Source of the DNA: Sphingobacteriaceae bacterium DW12
GTDB taxonomy: Bacteria; Bacteroidota; Bacteroidia; Sphingobacteriales; Sphingobacteriaceae
DNA length: 64,000 bases
Direction: 5' to 3'
NCBI GenBank assembly: GCA_000783305.1
Contig: JROE01000014.1
Span: 1-64,000 of the forward strand
A model generated the notes under the pieces. It searched no databases and had not been told where the DNA came from. It was given only the letters and a program-made list of their open reading frames with translations. The first letter of the stretch is position 1, and each line of letters starts with the position of its first letter. Positions 8,703 through 17,922 of the stretch are shown in pieces. The translations under genes were made by a program, and so were the position numbers.

Positions 8703-9197
8703 ATGAACGAATACCAACTTGATAAAGCAATCTGGACTGAAAGGGACTTCGAGCAAATGGGATGGCACGATTGCAGTATTTATGGCTTTATATTTCAAAA
8801 TGATAATGCTGATGATTTCACGACCAATATACTTTTTGATATCGATTACATTTTCAAGTGGGTACATCCTACTCCACCGAAGCAAAATTTTTCTTTTTGG
8901 GTCGCACCCTGTACACTAAAGTTTGAAAACACCTATGCGCTTACGATTGATATAGACAGACGCGGAGGAATAACGGATATGTTTGAGGTTGCAGATTTGC
9001 ATCTATTGGCTAAGAACGAGGAAAGAAAAAGTAAATGGATCTACGAATGGGTAATAGAACTGCAGGACGGTAGAATAGCTTTTAAGTCTACAGGATTTAA
9101 ACAAATGGTGAGACAAGAACCAATCCTAACCGAATCACAGGCGCTGACACTAGTGGAGAGAAACGGAATTTCATTCGGTCAAACATCGTTTCAATAG
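8703..9197 (+). CDS. Hypothetical protein, WHDCxIYGF type
   Basis: 164 residues, cytoplasmic, acidic, no signal or membrane segment. It has the recognisable run MGWHDCSIYGFIF near the N-terminus followed by LFDIDYIFKWV; similar proteins are scattered in Bacteroidota and Proteobacteria without known function. The start lies one base after the stop of the DUF4241 lipoprotein gene, so translation is probably coupled. Immunity-like by size and context only. Confidence 0.65.
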   Translation: MNEYQLDKAIWTERDFEQMGWHDCSIYGFIFQNDNADDFTTNILFDIDYIFKWVHPTPPKQNFSFWVAPCTLKFENTYALTIDIDRRGGITDMFEVADLHLLAKNEERKSKWIYEWVIELQDGRIAFKSTGFKQMVRQEPILTESQALTLVERNGISFGQTSFQ

Positions 9198-9206
9198 TAT
9201 TAAGAC

Positions 9207-9908
9207 ATGCATCCATTTATTATCACTATCGGCTTAATACTATACGGATTGACAGCCGTATGTTTTGTCCTTACTTTCAAATCGGATAAAAAACAAATAG
9301 CAACCTCCGTTGGAATAATCTTAACGATCATCATAACCCTAACTCTTATCGGTAATCTAGATATGCTGGTGGTTTTTATTTGGCCAATTATCCTGATGTT
9401 CCAGTTAGTTTTTATCAGTTATTGGTTTTTTAGATTGCTCAACAAAAAGAAAATCGGGACACTTATTGCTTTGGCTCTAACAACTGCTTTTGCGTTACTG
9501 GTATTAAACCCTTGGATCAAGGACTGGTTATTTAATGAAAACGATGCGCGCAGGACCCTTTCAATCCATAGCATAGAATTGAAAGATGATTTCAAAATAT
9601 TGCAAAATGAAACGTGGGGATTTCGAGATTACTATGAAACATTTACACTGAAATTATCGGATAAGGATTTCGACCGGATAGCCGACCAAATCAAGAGCAC
9701 AGGGAATTATAAAGGTATTTTCACAGATAATTCAGACTTACCCTTTGCTGACTATGACTTGTTGGACACGGTGGACTTTGAAACGGATAGGGAAATAACT
9801 CGTGAATACTGGATAGATAAAGAAAAGATGGTTAATGGAACCTATCATTTTACAATCCAATTGAATAAACATAGAAAGGAACTGATTTACACTGGTAGCG
9901 ATGAATAG
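9207..9908 (+). CDS. Hypothetical membrane protein
   Basis: 233 residues. The first 110 contain about four hydrophobic helices (IITIGLILYGLTAVCFVL; ATSVGIILTIIITLTLIG; VFIWPIILMFQLVFISYWF; TLIALALTTAFALLVL), followed by a soluble C-terminal domain of about 120 residues (DDFKILQNETWGFRDYYETF). No family recognised. It starts 9 bp after the previous gene and closes the three-gene set 7925-9908. Confidence 0.65.
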   Translation: MHPFIITIGLILYGLTAVCFVLTFKSDKKQIATSVGIILTIIITLTLIGNLDMLVVFIWPIILMFQLVFISYWFFRLLNKKKIGTLIALALTTAFALLVLNPWIKDWLFNENDARRTLSIHSIELKDDFKILQNETWGFRDYYETFTLKLSDKDFDRIADQIKSTGNYKGIFTDNSDLPFADYDLLDTVDFETDREITREYWIDKEKMVNGTYHFTIQLNKHRKELIYTGSDE

Positions 9909-10132
9909 GGCTACGCTAAGGCCTAGCCAACAAGGGGATTTGATAAATACAGTTTGTTTTATTGAGATAAAACATTTATAACTTAGCTATTACAAACTTA
10001 TAATACTCCTACACCTATCTGAGATGTATCATACAATGAAATATTTATTTTAATAATATCGGGTTCGAATGAATCAAAATTCGAAATAAACGCTAGTTTT
10101 TTCAGATATCTCGTCAAACATTTGGTCAATAT

Positions 10133-10552
10133 TTAAGGAACCTGTCGAAATATCTTACCCTTTACCATACTTCCGCGAATAGCCTCCATATAACTGGGAT
10201 TATCAAGTGAGAAATATAGAATGGTAATGCTCTTGAAATCATCAGTGGTCCGATAATCAACCTCTCCATTATAGCAAATGGAAAGCGTATCATTACTGAA
10301 ATTGTACATAAAAGGCTGTAAGCCACTCACCGTGTTGGTGGTATCACGCCCTTCTAAAAGCGTGTTCGGGTCGTGGGTGATAGAGGTCAATTGGGAATCA
10401 CCGCTCACACCCCAATTCAATGTGTTGATATACAGCTTCTCCCCTTTGCTAGACACCAATGATAAAGAACGAAAATCATCTTTATTAACTACACAGCTTG
10501 TGTACAGCAAAATTACCAGCAAAGCGATGAAGGATATTGGGGACCGAATCAT
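10133..10552 (-). CDS. Small lipoprotein, unknown function
   Basis: 139 residues with a lipoprotein signal (SFIALLVILLYTSC) and a beta-rich body (SLVSSKGEKLYINTLNWG). Its ATG overlaps the stop of the upstream gene by 4 bases (10549-10552), so the two are translationally coupled. No family recognised. Confidence 0.6.
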   Translation of the reverse strand: MIRSPISFIALLVILLYTSCVVNKDDFRSLSLVSSKGEKLYINTLNWGVSGDSQLTSITHDPNTLLEGRDTTNTVSGLQPFMYNFSNDTLSICYNGEVDYRTTDDFKSITILYFSLDNPSYMEAIRGSMVKGKIFRQVP

Positions 10553-10791
10553 AATTGGATATAATACTTATACAATTTGTAGAACAGTGACAAAAATCCA
10601 AAGAGAACAAAGTAAAGCCAATATCTACGCAAGGAACCCCAACCATCTTGAGAGGAGTACCTTAACTTAAGGCCCATACCTATGAATGCACATGCGGATA
10701 TATATCCGATCATATCGTTTGATATTATTAAATCCAAATATAATGGAAAACAAAGCTGATTGGAAGTATTAAGCGACTTATTCTTTACCAA
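10549..10791 (-). CDS. Small membrane protein, unknown function
   Basis: 80 residues with two likely membrane helices (IISNDMIGYISACAFIGMG and YWLYFVLFGFLSLFYKLY). Coupled by a 4-base overlap to the downstream lipoprotein gene. Function unknown. Confidence 0.5.
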   Translation of the reverse strand: MVKNKSLNTSNQLCFPLYLDLIISNDMIGYISACAFIGMGLKLRYSSQDGWGSLRRYWLYFVLFGFLSLFYKLYKYYIQL

Positions 10792-10881
10792 CGCGCCGAA
10801 TTCAAAGATTAGGCAGATTTCAATGTCTATTTATCAATACGGCGGACGGAAACAAACCCTAACTGAACGTACAGGACAGCC

Positions 10882-11682
10882 CTATTTCATTTTAAATTCC
10901 GTAGGTCTCATATTGGTCAATTGATGAAAATTATTGCTAAACGCAGCTATATTTGAATAGCCAATTTCATAAGCTATCTCTGTCATATTCAAATCCGTGT
11001 CTTTTATTAGCTCCATAGCACGGATAATGCGTAGCATTTTTAAGTATTGAACAAATGTAATGTGCAGCTTGGCTTGGAATAACCTGGTCAAACTACGCAC
11101 GCTCATTCCGGATTGCTGAGCAATAGTATCTAAGTTTAGATTTTCATTTAATCGATTCCTAAAATTATTGATAATGATATTGAGCCGTTGATCATCTGTC
11201 GTAGGAAGTTGGATGGAGAATTTTTTGAGATTCTCTTTTGATAATACGCTTTTAAGCGTTGATAAAAATTCAAATTCCCACGAACCTTTGTAATAATCAC
11301 CTTGCCACTTTTCACTAAATGAGAGCATTTCTGCCAGAAGATTACTCACGGGATAGATACCCAATTCATCATAAAAATCATCGGCTCTTTCATACGGAAA
11401 ATAAATATTGATAATATACAGATCTTGTGTATTAAACATCAAATTGTGAGGATAATTCTGGGGTATCCAGATATAATGATTGGACGGAATATAGAAATCT
11501 TTTTCGTCTGTTTGCAAGTAAGCAATCCCGCCATAAACCAATAACAACTGAGCCTTATCATGATGATGAGCAGGCAAACGTTGCTCCGTCTGCTGTCGCA
11601 TCACGAGGATGGAATCAGGATGTTGATCAACACTATTTATCAATTGGTCAAGAGCATCCATATGGCCAAATATAGCAAACAT
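10882..11682 (-). CDS. AraC family regulator of the adjacent efflux operon
   Basis: 266 residues with an N-terminal cupin sensor (PAHHHDKAQLLLVYGGIAYL, then HYIWIPQNYPHNL) and a C-terminal AraC DNA-binding domain (NLDTIAQQSGMSVRSLTRLF and MTEIAYEIGYSNIAAFSNNF, ending MRPTEFKMK). The Met at 11661 (MDALDQLIN) is an alternative start. It is divergent from the small gene and TolC-HlyD-MFS operon, 71 bp apart, the usual arrangement for a local regulator of a multidrug efflux system. The inducer is unknown. Confidence 0.85.
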   Translation of the reverse strand: MFAIFGHMDALDQLINSVDQHPDSILVMRQQTEQRLPAHHHDKAQLLLVYGGIAYLQTDEKDFYIPSNHYIWIPQNYPHNLMFNTQDLYIINIYFPYERADDFYDELGIYPVSNLLAEMLSFSEKWQGDYYKGSWEFEFLSTLKSVLSKENLKKFSIQLPTTDDQRLNIIINNFRNRLNENLNLDTIAQQSGMSVRSLTRLFQAKLHITFVQYLKMLRIIRAMELIKDTDLNMTEIAYEIGYSNIAAFSNNFHQLTNMRPTEFKMK

Positions 11683-11720
11683 TAGGCTAATTATATAAAA
11701 GCAAAGCTTGGCATGTTGGA

Positions 11721-11728
11721 TAATTTTG
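11721..11728 (+). promoter_or_regulatory. Putative -7 box of the efflux operon
   Basis: TAATTTTG, a perfect TAnnTTTG match, 25 bp before ATG 11754 in the divergent spacer between the AraC gene and the efflux operon. No clear -33 element, as would fit an activator-dependent promoter. Confidence 0.4.
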
Positions 11729-11753
11729 CTGTGTAAATAATAACAGAATCATT

Positions 11754-12008
11754 ATGGAACATAAAGTTATAAGTCCTGAAAAGGATTTTGAACCTGAAAT
11801 TCAAGCCAAAAAATCTGATGACAAATTACTCCACCCAATTGAAGAAATTGCTAAAGCTGATATATACTGGTGTGCTTATGCATATTCTAGTCCCTTTATG
11901 CCCATCATGGACTTGACCTTTGCTTTTGATGCGTTGAAAAAGATGGTTAGGAACTGGTTAGCAAAGAAAGATAGATCATTTATAAAAAAGACTGATGAAG
12001 CCATATAA
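11754..12008 (+). CDS. Small hypothetical protein heading the efflux operon
   Basis: 84 residues, hydrophilic, with a Trp/Tyr-rich middle (ADIYWCAYAYSSPFMPIMDL) and a basic end. Its last codons overlap the start of the TolC gene by 14 bases, which supports translation and co-transcription. No family recognised; possibly an accessory protein of the pump. Confidence 0.55.
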   Translation: MEHKVISPEKDFEPEIQAKKSDDKLLHPIEEIAKADIYWCAYAYSSPFMPIMDLTFAFDALKKMVRNWLAKKDRSFIKKTDEAI

Positions 12009-13332
12009 AATAATAGCTCGAATTTGCAGCATACTCATGCTGTTATTTACACCGCGTATATACGCTCAGCATACCGAAAAGGTCCACCCCTTAACTTTGG
12101 AAGAAATATGGAAGGTTGCCGAAATGAATAATCGACAACTGAAACTATCTGCGCTAAATCTTCAGCAAAGTAAGATAGAAATATTGGAGGCTAAAGATCG
12201 TTTGTTGCCAGAACTCTCGTTAAGCGGAGATGCGAAGCTCAATTCCAAATTTCTGATTTATGACAATGGATTATTCTCTTCTCCACAGGACGTACCTATA
12301 AAAGGTTATGGGTACGGAGTAGGCTACAACTTAAACGTCAACCTCTTCAATGGTGGAAAGGATAAAAGGAATATCGTCATGAAAAAGGAGGAAGAGGCTC
12401 GAAAACAGTATGAAGTCGATCTACAAAAGCATAGCGTAAAATACAATGTTGCAGTTGCCTATTTTGATCTGTATAAATTTCTGCACTTCTATGATTTTCT
12501 TGATGCAGAAATCGAAGCCGAAAAAAAACAGTTGACACGGATAGAGAGCTTGCATAAAAACGGTACTGTGCTAAAGAGTGATGTACTGAGAACCTCCGTA
12601 AAATTATCGCAACTGGAACTTAGCCTTTCGGATGTTGAAAAAAAGATTGAAATCGCTAAACAACGGCTCAATATACTGATGGGGCGTGAAAATGATGCTG
12701 AGCTGGCGATAAAACACGAAGATACAATTGAATTGAACGCTATCACAGCAGGTGACTACAACGACTATGTAGACATCGCTTTTAACACATCGCCTGAGTA
12801 CAAAATGGTCAATAGCGATATCAAATGGAGCGAATTGAATGTCAAACAGATAAAAGCTACCCTACTGCCGAAAGTCTCCTTGTACTCCAATTATAATTAC
12901 AACTATCCACAGGTTTCGTTCTATCCGTATTCGAATGACTTATGGGGGTTTGGTCAGACAGGAATTAAAGTCCAGTTTTCTGTCGAGAATCTGTACAAGA
13001 GTAAACATTCGATTGCTCGCGCACAAGTTGTCAGCAATCAGGCTAAAGAAAAAGCAAACATTAAAAGGGATGAAATCTTTCTTCAGGTGAAAGAAGCTTA
13101 TTTGCAGCAACAGCAGGCTTCGGAGAGCGTGAAAACTGCAGAACAAAATATCATTAAAACGACCGAAAGTGTCCGCGTTATCAGAAGTAGCTACTTAAAT
13201 CAAGAGTCTCTTCTGACCGATCTGCTGGAAGCCGAAAATGCTTTGCTGGAAGCAAAATTTAATCTAACAACGGCACAAACAAACGTAAAACTCACGTATA
13301 TCAGACTATTGGCAATTATCGGAATTCTTTAA
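11995..13332 (+). CDS. TolC family outer-membrane efflux protein
   Basis: 445 residues. A signal peptide (IICSILMLLFTP-like segment ending YAQ, about residue 24) precedes two TolC repeats of long coiled helices and short beta segments (PLTLEEIWKVAEMNNRQLKL; LNVNLFNGGKDKRN; SYLNQESLLTDLLEAENALL). It forms the outer-membrane channel of the tripartite pump with the next two genes, 10 bp downstream. Length and layout are normal for the family. Confidence 0.9.
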   Translation: MKPYKIIARICSILMLLFTPRIYAQHTEKVHPLTLEEIWKVAEMNNRQLKLSALNLQQSKIEILEAKDRLLPELSLSGDAKLNSKFLIYDNGLFSSPQDVPIKGYGYGVGYNLNVNLFNGGKDKRNIVMKKEEEARKQYEVDLQKHSVKYNVAVAYFDLYKFLHFYDFLDAEIEAEKKQLTRIESLHKNGTVLKSDVLRTSVKLSQLELSLSDVEKKIEIAKQRLNILMGRENDAELAIKHEDTIELNAITAGDYNDYVDIAFNTSPEYKMVNSDIKWSELNVKQIKATLLPKVSLYSNYNYNYPQVSFYPYSNDLWGFGQTGIKVQFSVENLYKSKHSIARAQVVSNQAKEKANIKRDEIFLQVKEAYLQQQQASESVKTAEQNIIKTTESVRVIRSSYLNQESLLTDLLEAENALLEAKFNLTTAQTNVKLTYIRLLAIIGIL

Positions 13333-13342
13333 TACAGACATA

Positions 13343-14389
13343 ATGAACAAAAATAAAACAGATAAAATTATTATAATGCTTACCAAATGGTCTGGAATAG
13401 CCTTATTGGTTGGGATGATTATTTGGGGAACTACTCATTTCTTAAAAGGATATCACTATGAACAGACTAATGACGCTCAGGTAGATGCCTATTTGTCGCC
13501 CATAAACGCAAAAGTGGGTGGCTATATCCGTAAAATACATTACAAGGACAATCAACAGGTTAAAAAAGGCGATACGCTGGTGGTGATTGAATCGGACGAA
13601 TACGGGCTAAAAAAAGATGTTGCGTCAGCAGAACTCATGAGCTCAGAGGCCAAATTACCGATCTTGGCTGCGAACGAAGAAACGCAACGTAGGAGTATTG
13701 ACGTCATAAAGGCCCAACTGGCTGGTGCCAAGGCGAGATTAGATCAACAACAAAAAGAATTTGACCGTTATCGAAATCTACTGACGGATGAATCTACTAC
13801 ACAACAAAAATTCGACAACATCAGTGCTTCTTTGTCAATCGCACAATCGGATTATGATCAAACAAAAGCTTCTTGGCGAGTAGCGGAGTCCAAATTAAAT
13901 GATTTCAGGGCACAGCGGAATGCTATACAAGCAGAAATAAAGATTAAAGAAATGCTTCTTGAAAGGCAGGAGCTGGATATTCGATATACAATCATCACCG
14001 CACCTTTTGATGGAAAAATTGGCAAAAAGACTATTCAGGAAGGGCAACTGATACAAGCTGGGCAAACATTGGCTTTTTTAGTGAATAAAGCCGAGGAAAA
14101 ATGGGTGATGGCCAATTTTAAAGAAACACAGATTGGTAATTTCAAGATCGGGCAAGAGGCATCTATTGAGGTCGATGCTTTTCCGAATGAAGAATTCAAG
14201 GGTACAATTGAATCCCTTTCGCCAACTACAGGTTCCCGCTATTCATTGCTCCCACCGGATAATGCTACAGGTAATTTTGTCAAAATCACTCAACGCATTC
14301 CTGTGAGAATTAAACTGACCGATAGGCCCGAAAAACTAACGAAGCTCTCTGCAGGGATGAATGCCAATGTTTACGTTTTAAAAGATTAA
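13343..14389 (+). CDS. HlyD/EmrA-type membrane-fusion adaptor
   Basis: 348 residues: one N-terminal membrane helix (WSGIALLVGMIIWGTTHFL), then the EmrA-like start of the barrel-sandwich (YEQTNDAQVDAYLSPINAKV, GYIRKIHYKDNQQVKKGDTL), a long coiled coil (about 90-210) and the second half-lipoyl part (TIITAPFDGKIGKKTIQEGQ). The type with one membrane helix pairs with MFS pumps. It lies 10 bp after tolC and 2 bp before the MFS gene. Confidence 0.9.
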   Translation: MNKNKTDKIIIMLTKWSGIALLVGMIIWGTTHFLKGYHYEQTNDAQVDAYLSPINAKVGGYIRKIHYKDNQQVKKGDTLVVIESDEYGLKKDVASAELMSSEAKLPILAANEETQRRSIDVIKAQLAGAKARLDQQQKEFDRYRNLLTDESTTQQKFDNISASLSIAQSDYDQTKASWRVAESKLNDFRAQRNAIQAEIKIKEMLLERQELDIRYTIITAPFDGKIGKKTIQEGQLIQAGQTLAFLVNKAEEKWVMANFKETQIGNFKIGQEASIEVDAFPNEEFKGTIESLSPTTGSRYSLLPPDNATGNFVKITQRIPVRIKLTDRPEKLTKLSAGMNANVYVLKD

Positions 14390-14391
14390 GG

Positions 14392-15981
14392 ATGCAAGCA
14401 CATAAAATACCGATTTTCAAATCCTGGGTATCTGAATGGGTGGCGAGATCCATCATATTTGCGATCCTCATGACATGTCTGTTTAGCTTCGCTTTCTACA
14501 GCAGTCCGATTGCAGCGATGGGCTTTTACGGTATACAGCCTACCGATGTACAATATGGAATGGTCGTCATGTATGGTTCAACGGTGGCTTTCTTGGCTCT
14601 TGATATTCGCATAGTAAAGTATTTTGCTGCAAGGAAATATTTATTGAGTGCTCTTGCCATAAATGCCTTCTGCTCGGTTATCTGTTTTCATTTCAAAGAT
14701 TGGACATTGTTTGTTATTTGCCAATTTTTGCAAGGAATCACCTGTGCATTGATGTCAGGAATTGTGTTACAGCTTATTTTTCCACGGTTAAAGTCCGTAC
14801 GTGCCCGCGTGATTGCGTATAGTCTTCTTTACGGCAGTATACAAATCGCTATGCCATTCTACTCCATCTATACGAGTATAGTGATTTATTATTTTGATTT
14901 TAACTGGCTATTCTACGGATTTATTATCATACTCATCATCTTGACATTTGTTGTATTACTGACGATGAACAGTAAAGCCCGATTTACTAAAAAGATACCA
15001 CTCTATCAGGTGGATTGGATAGGCTATCTGTTTTACGTATCGTTTATCTTAACATTAGGATACATTCTTGTATATGGAAGGCAATTGGGATGGTTGGGTA
15101 GTTCGTGGATTCGTACACTTAGTTTAGGTAACCTCGTCATTCTTCCTCTTTTTATTGTCAGAGCATTAAAACTTAAACGACCTTTAATCAATTTACAGAT
15201 TTTTAAAACAAAGAATTTCGTTATTGGGCTTTTGCTGCTTTTTACCTTTTATATTTTTAAAGGAAGTACCGGGCTTGCCTACGGCTATCTTGAAGTGATT
15301 TTAGGAAATGATCCACTGAGTACCATTCCGATATGGATTGCTGTAATTGCAGGAACTGCACTGAGTATGTTGGTTACTTCTCGATTTGTCTTGATGGGTT
15401 ATAACCTGATAAGGATGATTATTGTTGGCTTTGGGCTGATGGCGATCTACTATGCCTATATGATACTATTTGCTTCTGTACAGGGAGAAACAATCGATTT
15501 CATCCTGCCTATGTTTATTTATGGTGTGTCAACAGGTGTGCTATTTGTTCCGATTGTTTCATTTACGGCTACATCAGCACTTCCGAACATTGCGGTAAAT
15601 GCTTCGCTTATGGGCATATTAGCAAGGTTCATAGGTTTTACAGCAAGTCTAGCCCTAAATAACGAACTTCAATTATTTGCAAAATCGGGAGTTCGGGAAA
15701 AGGTTCGGGAGACGATCACAGAAACGAATCCGCAATTAGCCGTTACTTTACTGGATATCCAAAACCAATACATACATGCTGGCAGCGATATCTATACCTC
15801 AAAAACGGTATCGACTGACCATTTTAATCAAATGATAGGTCACCAAATATTGGCTCGTGCTACTAGAGACTACTATGATTGGATGTTAACAGGTGTAACG
15901 TTCGTAATTGTTGTTTTACTTCTCTTACCCCAAATTCAGCATGTTGTTTTGAGATTAAGGAAAGGTAATATTCCTTATTAA
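14392..15981 (+). CDS. MFS multidrug exporter, DHA2 (EmrB-like)
   Basis: 529 residues with about 14 membrane helices, the DHA2 layout. It begins with a helix at about 18-40 and ends with a long helix (VTFVIVVLLLLP) and a short basic tail. It lacks the textbook GxLaDrxGrk loop, having DIRIVKYFAARKYLL instead, as many Bacteroidota EmrB relatives do. With the TolC and HlyD proteins it should form an EmrAB-TolC-type pump that moves drugs across both membranes using the proton gradient. Confidence 0.9.
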   Translation: MQAHKIPIFKSWVSEWVARSIIFAILMTCLFSFAFYSSPIAAMGFYGIQPTDVQYGMVVMYGSTVAFLALDIRIVKYFAARKYLLSALAINAFCSVICFHFKDWTLFVICQFLQGITCALMSGIVLQLIFPRLKSVRARVIAYSLLYGSIQIAMPFYSIYTSIVIYYFDFNWLFYGFIIILIILTFVVLLTMNSKARFTKKIPLYQVDWIGYLFYVSFILTLGYILVYGRQLGWLGSSWIRTLSLGNLVILPLFIVRALKLKRPLINLQIFKTKNFVIGLLLLFTFYIFKGSTGLAYGYLEVILGNDPLSTIPIWIAVIAGTALSMLVTSRFVLMGYNLIRMIIVGFGLMAIYYAYMILFASVQGETIDFILPMFIYGVSTGVLFVPIVSFTATSALPNIAVNASLMGILARFIGFTASLALNNELQLFAKSGVREKVRETITETNPQLAVTLLDIQNQYIHAGSDIYTSKTVSTDHFNQMIGHQILARATRDYYDWMLTGVTFVIVVLLLLPQIQHVVLRLRKGNIPY

Positions 15982-15990
15982 ACTTTTATT

Positions 15991-16164
15991 ATGAGCGAAA
16001 TATTGTATCCAGGTAAACCCGTCACGCGCACGTATATTTTCTATAAGGACAATGTGCTGTTGGGATATAGCGGTGGGGGAATCGGAGTGCAGTGCTTTCC
16101 TGATTTTTATAAAAAACGAAGACGCAAAATAATAACAGATGTCTATACTGGATTTATTGATTAA
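15991..16164 (+). CDS. Possible small protein after the efflux operon
   Basis: A 57-codon frame starting ATG 15991, 9 bp after the MFS stop (MSEILYPGKPVTRTYIFY, then CFPDFYKKRRRKIITDVY, end GFID). The close spacing and natural composition suggest that it is translated, perhaps as the last gene of the operon, but it could be a decayed fragment. The sequence from here to 16456 shows no other gene. Confidence 0.35.
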   Translation: MSEILYPGKPVTRTYIFYKDNVLLGYSGGGIGVQCFPDFYKKRRRKIITDVYTGFID

Positions 16165-16456
16165 TAGTGGCAATTATACCGCACCGTTAAATAGTATAAA
16201 CTTGCTTCTCGTATTCTATTTAAATATTCTTGGTTGACCGCACAAGTTTAAGAAATTACAACCTTAAAACGGAATGTAATTTCCTATTTACAGACATATT
16301 CCCCACCCATGCTGACGAATGGAAACTAGCACGTCGCTGATGTAGGGAGGTGGCTTCTTTGATCTCACCATCTAATCTTTTTCTATTCATATTTATTTTA
16401 GATGGGGATATTTCAGTTAAATAAACTATTTTACACCGTAAAATTGGACCATTAAA

Positions 16457-17206
16457 ATGAGAATTAAATCTTTCATCAACACTTTCAGTTCAAAGGACTA
16501 TCTGCTTATTATCGCTTTTTCGATTATCATTTCTAGTTTTTTCAAATCATCGTCAATTGCCCAAGAAAAGCAAAAGGTCAATTATAAACACCTCACCTAT
16601 CTGCCAATAAACTATAAAACAGACACTTCTGAATATCCACTGGTCATCTATCTCCATGGCGGGTCTCAAAAAGGAAATAACCTAGAAAAACTAAAGATAT
16701 ATGGTCTTCCCTATTTAGTAGATCAAGGAAGGGAATTTGACTTTGTGATAGTGGCTCCGCAATGTCCAGAAGGGAAATATTGGTCTACAGAAAATTGGTT
16801 TGATTCGTTATATAACGAAGTTACTTCTAATTATCGCATCGATAAAAATCGAGTATACGTGACCGGGATAAGTATGGGCGGTTACGGAACATATATTGCC
16901 GCTATGGATCACCCCGAAAAAATCGCGGCTATTGTCCCGTTGTGTGGCGGGATAAATGACAGTGACACATCTCGAATTTGCGCACTCAAAGATATTCCAA
17001 TCCTGACATATCACGGCACTGCTGATGACGAAATACCCATACAAGAAACGGAAAGGATAGCTAATGGTTTAAAAAAATGTGAGGGGGATATTATCTTTCA
17101 TCGACTCAAAGGTGAAGGTCACGGTATCCAATATCTCTATGAAACTAATCCCGATATCTACAAATGGCTACTGAAGCAGAGTAAACCGAATGCTTATGCA
17201 CCATAA
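16457..17206 (+). CDS. Exported alpha/beta hydrolase (esterase/prolyl-oligopeptidase type)
   Basis: 249 residues. An N-terminal hydrophobic segment (YLLIIAFSIIISSFF) looks like a signal peptide. The alpha/beta-hydrolase core shows the oxyanion segment YLHGGSQKGNN, nucleophile elbow GISMGGYGTY (Ser139), acidic residue in YHGTADDEIP (Asp190) and catalytic His in GEGHGIQ (His222). The pattern is that of the poly-hydroxybutyrate depolymerase/feruloyl-esterase-like group. It is a single gene and its substrate is unknown. Confidence 0.8.
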   Translation: MRIKSFINTFSSKDYLLIIAFSIIISSFFKSSSIAQEKQKVNYKHLTYLPINYKTDTSEYPLVIYLHGGSQKGNNLEKLKIYGLPYLVDQGREFDFVIVAPQCPEGKYWSTENWFDSLYNEVTSNYRIDKNRVYVTGISMGGYGTYIAAMDHPEKIAAIVPLCGGINDSDTSRICALKDIPILTYHGTADDEIPIQETERIANGLKKCEGDIIFHRLKGEGHGIQYLYETNPDIYKWLLKQSKPNAYAP

Positions 17207-17298
17207 CAAAAAGTATATTTTTAAACCATACTATAGAGTGAACTAAGCAAAAAGAGAGATAGAAAGAATTGAACTTTTGTGTTACGACGATACCTCGA

Positions 17299-17539
17299 AT
17301 GCAAAACCTCAAAATAGTAGCGACAATAGAATTAGAACACGATGCTTACGGAACTATAGCGGATAAAAAATTAATACTTGATTTCATGTTTTTTTTCGGA
17401 GACCAATTACCAAGTTTTTGACCACTCTGCTAAACTAGGACAAAAATTACAACAATACTATTCGGCTGACGACATTCTAGAAAAATTTAATCTGGAAAGA
17501 GGTAATACTTGGCTAATTTTGGTCTATGGAATCCATTAG
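17299..17539 (+). pseudogene. Decayed small gene with a frameshift
   Basis: Starts with ATG 17299 (MQNLKIVATIELEHDAYGT, then LILDFMFFFGDQ) and hits a stop soon after; the sense continues in another frame as NYQVFDHSAKLGQKLQQYY and DILEKFNLERGNTWLILVYG, stop 17537-17539. One indel near 17405 reconciles the two into a protein of about 80 residues. Family not recognised. The rest of the long gap 17207-17922 holds only the palindrome at 17697 and no other gene. Confidence 0.45.
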
Positions 17540-17696
17540 ACGGAACGAAAAATATAATTAGGAAAATTTCGATTTAATGAATCTTCGATAGGAATAATCG
17601 CTAAAATGTGTGTCCAACTCAAATGCGGTAGATACGCTGGTTCTATAGGTGGCTCAGAAGCGTCCGCCCCTTGACGAGCAAGAATCCGGAAGAACC

Positions 17697-17710
17697 GAGC
17701 TCGCGAGCTC
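17697..17710. repeat. Perfect palindrome GAGCTCGCGAGCTC
   Basis: 14-bp perfect palindrome in a non-coding stretch, followed by AG. A near copy (TGAGCTC-GG-GAGCTCA) lies at 33818-33833. Function unknown. Confidence 0.5.
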
Positions 17711-17922
17711 AGCGTAGCTAAATAGCGGGAGTTACCAATGTGCAGAAGGAGTTCAAGAAATAATCTGTATGTTTGTTTATACAACCTAAATTCAACAAAG
17801 TATGACTACAATTACTGCAAAAATATCGAATGAGAATATTTTTCATAATTTTCACACAATTCATTAATGAACCTGTATTCTTCTACTTTTTTTATTTTTG
17901 ACATGTACTGTCCTAATTAATT

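Noticed and set aside
17536..17784. 82-codon minus-strand frame
   Set aside because: Overlaps the decayed small gene and the palindrome; no recognisable family, composition unlike neighbours.
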